The notes under the pieces are model-generated. The model saw nothing but the letters and a program-made list of their open reading frames with translations, did not search any database and was not told the DNA's origin. Positions 25,250 through 32,828 of a DNA stretch of 64,000 bases are shown here, piece by piece. Location of the stretch: contig URFG01000004.1 of the NCBI GenBank assembly GCA_900547095.1, forward strand, positions 53,776-117,775, given 5' to 3'. The translations under genes were made by a program, and so were the position numbers. Source of the DNA: an uncultured Oscillospiraceae bacterium. Its GTDB lineage: Bacteria; Bacillota; Clostridia; Oscillospirales; Acutalibacteraceae. Positions within the stretch are counted from its first letter, which is position 1. Every line of letters begins with the position of its first letter.

Positions 25250-27124
25250 ATGCAAACGGCTCCGCTCGGTTCCTGCTTTTTAGAGGGTGAAATAGGCGCC
25301 CGCTTTGACCGATTTATCTATGAGCGAATAAGCAGTAACTTTGCAATTGAGGAAATTCTTCGTGAAGCCGAAGATTTTTTTGCCACGCAGTATGACGATA
25401 TATACACCTTTGGCTCCTGGCGCAGCGAATTTTGGGGCAAGCTCATGCTAAGCGCTGTGAGATGCTGCAGATATAAAAACGACGAAAAATTAAAAGAATC
25501 TCTTAAAAGATCGTGCTATAAAATACTCTCGTTGCAGCGAAAAGACGGTTACCTTTCTACATACAGAAATTCGGATAATATATATCCTTTTGACGCTAAA
25601 AAATCCGCTCTTTACTCCGGTTGGGAAAATGACTACTGCTGGAATATCTGGGGTATGAAATACACCCTGTGGGGTTTGGTCGAAGCCTATGATTATCTTG
25701 ATGAAGAGCAAATTTTGTCCGGCGCAGTAAAACTTGCGGATTGGATAATTGCTAAGTTTGAAGCAGACGGAAAGCGGGTTAAAGACAGCGGCGTTATGGA
25801 CGGTCTTTCGTCATGCTCAATTCTTAAACCTATGCTTATTCTTTACAAAATCACAGCCGATGATAAATACTTGAAATTCGGTCAAGATATAGTTAAAGAA
25901 TGGTCTCGCGATGATAATGAAAGACCGAATCTTTTATACAACGCTCTTTCAAAAAAACCTGTTGCCGAATGGTATGATATTAACGACGGCTGGCTGCCCA
26001 AAGCTTATGAAATGACGAGCTGCTTTGACGGTATTCTTGAGTTATACCGTTTGACCGGCGACAGAATTTTGCTCGAAGCATCCGAATCTTTTTACGAAAC
26101 TCTCGTCAAATATGAATCTAACATTTTAGGCTCGGTCGGATATTGCGAAAGATATCATAATGCGTCAGATTATGCCGACGCCGCAACCGAAGTTTGCGAT
26201 GTAATTCATTGGATGCGTTTGTGCCACGAGCTGTTTAAGATTACAGGAAATATTAAATATATAAATTCCTTTGAAAAAGCATTTTTAAACGCTTTTTTGG
26301 CAGGGGTATATTCAAACGGAAAGAGCGGTGCATTTTTTGTCCGTTCCGCAGGCAGGCACTGGAACGCCGTACCTCAATGTGAAACCAAATATCAGCATTG
26401 CTGCCTTAACAATGTGGGGCGCGGATTTGCAAATGCCGCCGTAACCGCTGTTACTGAGAATGAAAGCGGTTATTTTATTAACTTATACAATCAAAGCTAT
26501 GTTAAATTTGAAGATACCGAAATCTGCGTAGGTTCGGGATACACTGACGGCGGATCGGTCGGACTCTCCGTAAGAAACCCCAAACCCGGCAAAAAGCTTT
26601 ATCTTAGAGTTCCCGAATGGAGCAAAAATACAAAGCTGCGCATAAATCTTGACGATGAAATTCCGGTCAAATGCGGTGAATATTATGAAGTCAAGCTTAA
26701 TCCCGGCACGACAATTTTAAGAATAAAATTTGATATGACGGTTCAAGTGATCGAAAGAAAATGGTCGCCTATACCGGAGGGCGATTATCATCTTGTAAGA
26801 TGGGTAGACAGCGTTTACGGCGTTTGCAATAAAGAAAGTATGCTAAAAAGCTCAAAAATTGTACTGCGCCGCGGTCCTGTTATATTAGCCCGAACAAAAC
26901 GATTCGGAGCCGAAGAGAGCGATATGTTTACGGCCGATTCTCTTTACGGCAAAAGCATTACCAAAATAACTGCGCCTCAACTCAAGAACAATTCTAACTG
27001 TCTTGTTGTCACAAGAGTTAATATTGCTGTTGACGGTAAATCAAATGAATATGTTATGTGCGACTATGCGTCTGCCGCTAATTTTGAAAGTGACGACGCA
27101 AAATTCTTCTCAATATACCTATAA
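25250..27124 (+). CDS. GH127-like beta-L-arabinofuranosidase, start region interrupted
   Basis: A 624-residue (alpha/alpha)6-barrel type protein without a signal peptide. It keeps the zinc/cysteine site of GH127: E314-V-C316 (ATEVCDV) and C384-C385 (HCCLNN), corresponding to the Glu-x-Cys and Cys-Cys ligands of HypBA1, where one Cys is the nucleophile. A role in releasing arabinofuranose from plant glycans is expected. The best Shine-Dalgarno (AAGGAGAAAC) serves an ATG at 25214 giving M-S-Y-K-V and then TAA (25229-25231). The frame continues straight into this gene, so a stop seems to interrupt its natural N-terminus. The ATG at 25250 has only a weak ribosome site; reinitiation or loss of expression is possible. 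Confidence 0.75.
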   Translation: MQTAPLGSCFLEGEIGARFDRFIYERISSNFAIEEILREAEDFFATQYDDIYTFGSWRSEFWGKLMLSAVRCCRYKNDEKLKESLKRSCYKILSLQRKDGYLSTYRNSDNIYPFDAKKSALYSGWENDYCWNIWGMKYTLWGLVEAYDYLDEEQILSGAVKLADWIIAKFEADGKRVKDSGVMDGLSSCSILKPMLILYKITADDKYLKFGQDIVKEWSRDDNERPNLLYNALSKKPVAEWYDINDGWLPKAYEMTSCFDGILELYRLTGDRILLEASESFYETLVKYESNILGSVGYCERYHNASDYADAATEVCDVIHWMRLCHELFKITGNIKYINSFEKAFLNAFLAGVYSNGKSGAFFVRSAGRHWNAVPQCETKYQHCCLNNVGRGFANAAVTAVTENESGYFINLYNQSYVKFEDTEICVGSGYTDGGSVGLSVRNPKPGKKLYLRVPEWSKNTKLRINLDDEIPVKCGEYYEVKLNPGTTILRIKFDMTVQVIERKWSPIPEGDYHLVRWVDSVYGVCNKESMLKSSKIVLRRGPVILARTKRFGAEESDMFTADSLYGKSITKITAPQLKNNSNCLVVTRVNIAVDGKSNEYVMCDYASAANFESDDAKFFSIYL

Positions 27125-27142
27125 TTTAAAAGCAACAATAAA

Positions 27143-27185
27143 AAATGACCGAAAGCAAAGTTTTTCTCTGCTTTCGGTCATTTTA
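27143..27185. terminator. Terminator after the GH127-like gene
   Basis: AAAATGACCGAAAGCA pairs with TGCTTTCGGTCATTTT, with A-run and T-run on the two sides, so it can work in both directions between convergent genes. Confidence 0.9.
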
Positions 27186-27200
27186 TAAAAAAGAAGTCAC

Positions 27201-27497
27201 TTAACATTTATATTTTGCATATATCCTCTTATATACTATCACAAGAGCCGGAAGTCCGATAACGCAGCTTAAAATAATCAAAACAAGCGATATTATTGCG
27301 TGCCGGGAGCCCAAAAATGCTGATAACCATAACGGAATAGAAAATACTATCCACATTATTCCGTTAGCGCGGTTATAAGCGGGAATATCGGCAATTTCCG
27401 TTTCATCTACGGTCGACATGGACCAAAACCACATATGCTTTTTCCTAAAAAAAGCATATACTCTTATGATACTAAACAAAGCGCTGCAAGGCAACAT
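27201..27497 (-). CDS. Small membrane protein with probable 5' frameshift
   Basis: 98 residues with two to three hydrophobic segments (IMWIVFSIPLWLSAFL and ISLVLIILSCVIGLPALVIV) and the block IADIPAYNRANGIMW. No named function; it resembles small integral proteins of clostridial genomes. No ribosome site precedes the ATG at 27497. A good one (AAAGGAGAG) precedes an ATG at 27526, which reads M-N-N-I-stop. Shifting frame by one base there joins YIVWFLIM to the annotated frame and restores a full first membrane helix. I infer a one-base deletion or an error near 27515-27522. Confidence 0.55.
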   Translation of the reverse strand: MLPCSALFSIIRVYAFFRKKHMWFWSMSTVDETEIADIPAYNRANGIMWIVFSIPLWLSAFLGSRHAIISLVLIILSCVIGLPALVIVYKRIYAKYKC

Positions 27498-27579
27498 AAT
27501 AAGAAACCAAACTATATATTATTCATATCTGCTCTCCTTTGAAGAACTATGCTTATTATATCGCAAAAAGCTTTTAGAC

Positions 27580-28407
27580 TCAACTGTTTATACTAAAATT
27601 ATGAAAAAGTAAATGTGCCGCTCTTTTGCCGTCGATAATAATTTTGAAAAAAGTTGATCTGTTTACTGCAGCAAAATATGAATTCGAGTTGATATCTGAA
27701 TATTCTTTTTCAATAAAATCAAGAGTTTCTTTTAACTGAAGCATTGTTGCGAATTCATGCTTACAGGTGCCTGTACAGTAACAATCGCACACAAGTCCGC
27801 TGATTTGTCCGTTTTCATAGTTAAACTCAACTTCATAAGGTTTACTTCCTGTCACAATTGCTCTTCCTTTACCGCTGTCAAGCTCGATATATTCCACCTG
27901 ATTTCTGATAAAATACTCATAACCTTTATCTGCGGTTATGCTGTCTATCTTCATTTTTCCGAAGTCTTCTAAGTTAAATACCTCATCAGAATTATAAGAA
28001 AATACAAACTCCTCATCTTCATATGAAGGCGCTTTAAACCAGGTTATGATTTTATCGTAATTAATTGCATTTTTATCGGCAGTGATAAGGTGTGAACCTG
28101 CTAAGTGAAATTTTCCTATAACATTTGTTTCAGCTACGCTTAAAATTCGCTTATAATCAGACAATCTTATTTTAAAATTATAATTGACATCAGTAACTTG
28201 ACCTTGCAATCCCTCAAGTTTGCCCTCTACAAAAACAAGATCTCCGCATTTTAAATCAAATTTATCATTGAAATATGAGCAGGTAAGGTGCCTGTCCGGA
28301 AAATAGACTTGTACAACCGACTTCTTTATAACGGGAACTTCTTTTTTTACTGTTTTGCATTTATTTTCGTTTTCTGTTTCTACCGAAAATCCGATTTTAA
28401 AACTCAT
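27580..28407 (-). CDS. SWIM zinc-finger protein
   Basis: 275 residues. The clearest feature is CDCYCTGTCKHEFATMLQL near 210-228, a SWIM finger (CxC...CxH) that binds zinc and usually mediates nucleic-acid or protein contact. Earlier parts are beta-rich (LKCGDLVFVEGKLEGLQGQV, KOW-like), with no catalytic motif visible. Unlike many SWIM proteins it has no helicase domain. Start follows AAAAAGGAG. Probably co-expressed with the neighbouring zinc-binding gene upstream. Confidence 0.75.
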   Translation of the reverse strand: MSFKIGFSVETENENKCKTVKKEVPVIKKSVVQVYFPDRHLTCSYFNDKFDLKCGDLVFVEGKLEGLQGQVTDVNYNFKIRLSDYKRILSVAETNVIGKFHLAGSHLITADKNAINYDKIITWFKAPSYEDEEFVFSYNSDEVFNLEDFGKMKIDSITADKGYEYFIRNQVEYIELDSGKGRAIVTGSKPYEVEFNYENGQISGLVCDCYCTGTCKHEFATMLQLKETLDFIEKEYSDINSNSYFAAVNRSTFFKIIIDGKRAAHLLFHNFSINS

Positions 28408-28496
28408 AAATTTACTCCTTTTTAAATATTACATTGCCGCGGAAGCTGTCATAGCTGACGGAACTTTTAACGAATCAATTACACCGATCACGTTAT

Positions 28497-29054
28497 TTAT
28501 AGCCTGCCTGCGTTCATGTTTTTTAATACGTATCTGTTGACTTCTGTATTTTTTTGTCCTTTTTTTGGCTGAGCCGATTCAATCGCTTTTTTAGGCACGT
28601 GTACAGGATTAAACATACGAAAATAATCGTGATCAATTATGTAATTTAAGTAACCTAAAATGTTCTCTCTGCGAACATCGCCCTGTAAATGGTAACCTGC
28701 CATTTTGCTGAGACAGTCTTTTTTTGTTTCAAAAGAATTTTTATGATAAAGGATTATTTTGTTGTTTTCATCCGGCGCAATTTTCCATACACTATAGATT
28801 GAATCTACAGAAATGCTTCTGTTGTTAAGACGAACGGACATTCCTTTTTCTCTGCAAAAATCATAAATTTGATCTTCTTCTTTTTTAAAATATTTAAAAA
28901 GCGGATTGCAGTGCTTGCAAAGTCTATATCCTTTTGCATATGCTTCAGATAATGTTTCAAACCAACCGATATTTCTGATATCGGTGTTAAATAAATGGAA
29001 ACAATCGGCTGTATGAATAATTTTTCCCGTGCTCTTTTTTCTGAAATAATACAT
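28497..29054 (-). CDS. Hypothetical protein with Ada-like zinc-binding motif
   Basis: 185 residues. The N-terminus reads YYFRKKSTGKIIHTADCFHL and then EAYAKGYRLCKHCNPLF: a His/Cys...CxxC arrangement resembling the Ada-type metal-binding module found in small prokaryotic DNA-associated proteins. The rest is lysine-rich with no recognised domain. It precedes the SWIM gene on the same strand with a gap of about 90 bp. Function unknown. Confidence 0.6.
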   Translation of the reverse strand: MYYFRKKSTGKIIHTADCFHLFNTDIRNIGWFETLSEAYAKGYRLCKHCNPLFKYFKKEEDQIYDFCREKGMSVRLNNRSISVDSIYSVWKIAPDENNKIILYHKNSFETKKDCLSKMAGYHLQGDVRRENILGYLNYIIDHDYFRMFNPVHVPKKAIESAQPKKGQKNTEVNRYVLKNMNAGRL

Positions 29055-29115
29055 ATAAAAACCTTCTTTCTTTTCTTTACATCAATATTATAAAGGAAGA
29101 AGTGTCCCATGCGGT

Positions 29116-29436
29116 TTTTTAAGAAAAAACGGAGAGATTTTAGAGCCGCGAATCGTTACGATCGAAAAAAAGAACTGGGAGAATTTCCGCAATCTTCTTT
29201 GCGGGTACTATGACTCCATAGAAGATATTGCAAAAGAGATTGCAACTGAACTGCATACTTACATGGTTTCGCACATTCAAAAGCACCTTTTAAACGAATA
29301 CAAATCGTATAACCTGTTGGTTGCCGGAATCAACCTTTTGAATGATCTGATTGAAAAATGTATTTCCGAAGATCTGTTAACAGAGCCTAATCAAAAGATC
29401 GGTCCGGAGGGTGTGTTATTAGTCGTTGAAAAATAG
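29116..29436 (+). pseudogene. C-terminal gene remnant, unidentified
   Basis: A 106-codon open frame without a usable start. It encodes ...EPRIVTIEKKNWENFRNLL, then CGYYDSIEDIAKEIATELHT and ends GVLLVVEK. It looks like the end of a larger protein cut by a rearrangement, and it is followed by a proper terminator. The preceding bases belong to the upstream region of the divergent zinc-binding gene. No family recognised. Confidence 0.4.
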
Positions 29437-29452
29437 ATAAATTTTAAAAATT

Positions 29453-29491
29453 AAAACAGCTTAAGGTTTTTCCTTAAGCTGTTTTGTTTTA
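29453..29491 (+). terminator. Terminator of the lost gene
   Basis: AAAACAGCTTAAGG pairs with CCTTAAGCTGTTTT. The IS element begins a few bases after the T-run. Confidence 0.85.
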
Positions 29492-29534
29492 ATGTAGGTT
29501 GTACAATGATGTGTGACAAATAATAAAAAAAGGG

Positions 29535-29612
29535 TAGCGAATAGGAGCGACCTGTGTTAAGGTTGAGTTGCTTCAAAACAAAACCGAAAGGCAGGTGTCA
29601 CCCTATTCGCTA
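29535..29612 (+). promoter_or_regulatory. Hairpin covering the transposase start
   Basis: TAGCGAATAGG (29535-29545) pairs with CCTATTCGCTA (29602-29612), and ACCTG (29550-29554) with CAGGT (29592-29596). The stem ends on the A of the start codon and encloses the ribosome site, as in translational protection of IS10/IS50 against transcripts entering from outside. Confidence 0.6.
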
Positions 29613-30538
29613 TGAATAAGATAACACAAGATATGCATTTTAAGCAAGTGGTAATTGAATATTCTTTTGAACACGGAGTAACGAAAGCAGCGATACGGTA
29701 TAGAACAAGCAGGCAAAATATATACCGTTGGCGCGAAAAGTACGATGGAACCGTTCGTTCGCTTGCAGATCGCTCTCGACGGCCACATAGTCATCCAAAC
29801 CAGCACACAGAAGATGAGATAGCGCTCGTCAAGAATATGCGCCGGCGAAATCCTTATGCGGGGTTGGTTGTGTTTTGGGTTAAGCTCCGTCAACGAGGAT
29901 ACACCAGATCCATTTCCGGATTATATCGTCTTTTAAGAAGAATAGACGGCAAGCCCGTCAAACTGCCTAATCCAAAAGAAAAATCAAAACCTTATGAGCA
30001 AATGCAATATCCCGGACAACGAGTACAGATTGACGTCAAATTTGTACCTGCTGCCTGTCTTGTCGGTGATGCTAAAGGAGAGAAGTTCTATCAATATACT
30101 TTCATCGATGAATACAGCCGTTTTCGATATTTGGAAGCTTTCAAAGAGCACAGCACCTATTCTTCAACACAATTCCTTCTCCATGTAGCAGAGAAGTTTC
30201 CCTATGCTATTGAGTGTGTTCAAACCGATAATGGATTTGAATTTACCAATCGAATGAGCAATGGTAAAACCAAACCTCTGACTCTTTTCGAGAAAACCCT
30301 TGCACAAATGGGAATCAGACATAAGTTAATCAAACCTTTTACTCCTAAACACAATGGTAAGGTAGAACGCAGTCACCGTAAGGATAACGAGGAATTTTAT
30401 GCCAGACATACTTTCTTTTCCTTCGATGATTTCAAAAAACAATTAGCCCTTCGCCAGCGTCAATACAACAATTTCCCTATGCGTCCTCTTAACTGGCTCT
30501 CTCCTAAACACGTCTTATTTGCTTTCCCTAATGTGTAA
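29612..30538 (+). CDS. IS481-family transposase
   Basis: 308 residues in a single frame. An N-terminal helix-turn-helix (AAIRYRTSRQNIYRWREKY) is followed by a retroviral-integrase-type DDE core with D141 (QIDVKF), D206 (QTDNGFEF) and E252 (HNGKVERSH). All three catalytic residues are present, so it may be active. Codon usage is less GC-biased at third positions than the neighbouring housekeeping genes. Confidence 0.92.
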   Translation: MNKITQDMHFKQVVIEYSFEHGVTKAAIRYRTSRQNIYRWREKYDGTVRSLADRSRRPHSHPNQHTEDEIALVKNMRRRNPYAGLVVFWVKLRQRGYTRSISGLYRLLRRIDGKPVKLPNPKEKSKPYEQMQYPGQRVQIDVKFVPAACLVGDAKGEKFYQYTFIDEYSRFRYLEAFKEHSTYSSTQFLLHVAEKFPYAIECVQTDNGFEFTNRMSNGKTKPLTLFEKTLAQMGIRHKLIKPFTPKHNGKVERSHRKDNEEFYARHTFFSFDDFKKQLALRQRQYNNFPMRPLNWLSPKHVLFAFPNV

Positions 30539-30570
30539 CATATCATTGACAAACCTACAAAGAGAGAAAA

Positions 30571-32097
30571 TCAATCGTCCCAATATTTCCTGTCAAGACT
30601 TCTAAACCTAATAGCGGACAAAATATGCTTTTTCTCTATTACTTCTTTGCCGTCAAGGTCCGCTATTGTTCTTGCAACCTTTAAGATCCTATCATAAGCT
30701 CTGGCGGAAAGACCGAGATTATCAAAGCTTAAGCTTAAATATTTTGACGCGTCGTCAGTCATAATACATACTTCTCTGAGCAGTGACGGAGTTATTCTCG
30801 CATTGCATGGAATACCTGTGCCTTTATATCGCTCGTTTTGAATAAAGCGCGCTTTATTTACCCTCTCTCGGATCTCTGCGGAGGATTCGCCCTTAGAGCT
30901 TTTCGCGAGCGACTGATAATCTACCGGCGGAACTTCGACATGGATATCAAGCCTGTCAAGCATAGGGCCTGAAATTCGGTTTAAATACTTTCTTACCATA
31001 TTCGGCGAGCAAGAGCAATGCTTAGTAGGGTGGCCGTAATACCCGCAGGGGCATGGATTCATCGCCGCAACGAGCGTTATAGCGCTCGGATATGTAATAG
31101 ACGCGTGGACTCGCGATACGGTAATCACCCCGTCTTCAAGAGGCTGACGGAGTGCCTCCATAGCGTCTCTTTTAAATTCGGGAAGCTCGTCTAAAAACAA
31201 AACTCCGTTATGCGCGAGCGATACCTCGCCGGGTTTGGGCACAGAGCCGCCGCCGATAAGACCGGCAGATGATACCGTGTGGTGAGGAGCTCTGAAAGGG
31301 CGGCAGGTAATGATAGGCTCGTCCTTTTTAAGAATACCTGCTACAGAGTGAATTTTAGTGGTTTCGATAGACTCTTCAAAGGTCATTTCCGGCAGGATTG
31401 ACGGCAATCTTTTAGCAAGCATACTTTTACCGCTTCCGGGAGGACCGATAAGCAATATGTTATGCCCTCCTGCCGCCGCAACCTCTAAAGCTTTTTTGGC
31501 TAAGATCTGACCTTTAACATCGGAAAAATCAAGCAACGATTCGCTTGACGGCGCCGTGGCAATTTTAAACTGCTCTTTTTCAATAGGTAAAACATTTGTA
31601 AGATGATCGAAAAGCTGCTTGATATTTTTAACGGCATAGACGTTTATTCCGTCGATCGCCGCCGCCTCGCAGGCATTATACTCGGGGACAAATACATTTT
31701 TAACGCCGCTTTGCTTTGCAGTGATCACCATAGCAAGCACGCCGTTTACCTTTCTTACTTCACCGCTTAAAGAAACTTCGCCTATAAAAACGGAGTCATC
31801 ATCGGGCAAAACAAGCTGTTTTGACGCGGAAAGAATAGCGATGAGCACGGGAAGATCATAGACTGCTCCCTCTTTTTTCATATCCGCAGGAGCTAAATTT
31901 ACTGTGATCCTGCCTGTGGGAAATTTAAAGCCGCAGTTCTTCACTGCCGCTCTTACCCTATCGCGGGATTCCTTAACTGCCGCGTCAGGCAAGCCGACTA
32001 TATCAAAAGACGGCAGACCTCCAGAAATATCCGCCTCAACTTCAATCATATATGAATCAATACCGAAAATTCCGATACTTTTAACCTTTGAAAACAT
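30571..32097 (-). CDS. comM: YifB/ComM family Mg-chelatase-like AAA ATPase
   Basis: 508 residues, the usual length. The N-terminal Lon-like domain (GLPSFDIVGLPDAAVKESRD) is followed by Walker A GPPGSGKSM and the AAA core with RAPHHTVSSAGLIGGG, FLDELPEF, and a C-terminal chelatase-like helical lid. The cysteine-rich CPCGYYGHPTKHCSC is characteristic. In competent bacteria ComM is a helicase promoting branch migration during natural transformation. It is divergent from the zinc-ribbon gene, and the multi-hairpin element copy B occupies its upstream region. Confidence 0.95.
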   Translation of the reverse strand: MFSKVKSIGIFGIDSYMIEVEADISGGLPSFDIVGLPDAAVKESRDRVRAAVKNCGFKFPTGRITVNLAPADMKKEGAVYDLPVLIAILSASKQLVLPDDDSVFIGEVSLSGEVRKVNGVLAMVITAKQSGVKNVFVPEYNACEAAAIDGINVYAVKNIKQLFDHLTNVLPIEKEQFKIATAPSSESLLDFSDVKGQILAKKALEVAAAGGHNILLIGPPGSGKSMLAKRLPSILPEMTFEESIETTKIHSVAGILKKDEPIITCRPFRAPHHTVSSAGLIGGGSVPKPGEVSLAHNGVLFLDELPEFKRDAMEALRQPLEDGVITVSRVHASITYPSAITLVAAMNPCPCGYYGHPTKHCSCSPNMVRKYLNRISGPMLDRLDIHVEVPPVDYQSLAKSSKGESSAEIRERVNKARFIQNERYKGTGIPCNARITPSLLREVCIMTDDASKYLSLSFDNLGLSARAYDRILKVARTIADLDGKEVIEKKHILSAIRFRSLDRKYWDD

Positions 32098-32120
32098 ATC
32101 CTATCCCCTAACAACTATAC

Positions 32121-32294
32121 ATTATAACATAAAAAAACAAAGGCTTTGGGCCTTTGTAAGGCGACAGCCGCGTCGCACCGCAGTGCGACTATTTTATCGT
32201 TTCAATGAATTTATATGAAAATCTCCGATTTTCTTAATGCCGCAAGGCATTTCGACAGCGTTTTACCGCTGTCGGTGTGAATTCATTATAACAT
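32121..32294 (-). repeat. Multi-hairpin intergenic element, copy B (ncRNA or MITE-like candidate)
   Basis: Inverted copy (174 bp) of the element at 3135-3305, with the same hairpin order and the same ATGTTATAAT at both ends. The first stem has a different sequence but keeps pairing (CGACAGCG/CGCTGTCG against ATATTGTCAG/CTGACAATAT in copy A). The third loop differs, and the last hairpin has a longer T-run. It is oriented so that the terminal TGTTATAAT points at comM. Confidence 0.75.
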
Positions 32295-32382
32295 AAAAAA
32301 ATAAATTATACAATTTAATTTAATTCTTTCTTAATAATTTACGGATATAATTTAGTATATAAAAAAATCACGGAGGTATATT

Positions 32383-32790
32383 ATGGGCTTTCGATACAAA
32401 CTTTATCAGTTTATGCAAGGCAGATACGGTGTGGATACTTTCTTTTACTGCCTTGTAGGTATATCGGTAGTTCTTGCCGTAATAAATAGTTTTTTAAGAC
32501 TCATAGTTCTTCAGCTGATAATTTATGCATTGATGATCTATGCGATCTTCCGCTTTCTTTCGAGAAATATAAACGCGAGAGCGGCGGAAAACAGAAAATT
32601 AAGAAAGATTCTTTTCTTCGTTTCTGATAAAATAAAGCAAAAAAGAGCAAGAAGCGCAGATACCTCGCACATTTATAAAAAGTGCCCGCACTGCAGAGTG
32701 ACTTTAAAACTGCCCAGACGAAAAGGCAAGCATAAGACCGTCTGTCCCAAATGCGGAAAAGAATTCACCGTAAGAGTTTATAAAGAATGA
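32383..32790 (+). CDS. Small membrane protein with C-terminal zinc ribbon
   Basis: 135 residues. Two membrane helices near 20-38 and 41-60 (FFYCLVGISVVLAVI; LIVLQLIIYALMIYAIF) are followed by a basic segment and a zinc ribbon: CPHC near 100 and CPKC near 117. The cytoplasmic ribbon may contact nucleic acid or protein. No named family is recognised. Ribosome site ACGGAGG lies before the ATG. It stands alone, with a terminator after it. Confidence 0.75.
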   Translation: MGFRYKLYQFMQGRYGVDTFFYCLVGISVVLAVINSFLRLIVLQLIIYALMIYAIFRFLSRNINARAAENRKLRKILFFVSDKIKQKRARSADTSHIYKKCPHCRVTLKLPRRKGKHKTVCPKCGKEFTVRVYKE

Positions 32791-32794
32791 ATTC

Positions 32795-32828
32795 AAGGCT
32801 TCCCACTTTTTATGGGAAGCCTTTATTT
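32795..32828. terminator. Bidirectional terminator
   Basis: AAGGCTTCCCA pairs with TGGGAAGCCTT, followed by T-rich sequence. It separates convergent genes. Confidence 0.88.

Larger units (their letters stand above)
29493..30559 (+). mobile_element. IS481-family insertion sequence
   Basis: About 1067 bp with imperfect terminal inverted repeats. The left end reads TGTAGGTTGTACAATGATGT; the right end read inward is TGTAGGTTTGTCAATGATAT, with matching extending roughly 25-28 bp. It contains one full-length transposase gene. No clear target-site duplication is seen at the edges. It sits 11 bp past the comM stop codon and abuts a terminator, so it disrupts nothing obvious. Confidence 0.85.

Noticed and set aside
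29485..30571. Target-site duplication around the IS481 element
   Set aside because: Flanks read TTTTAA and AAGAGA; no convincing direct repeat can be seen.
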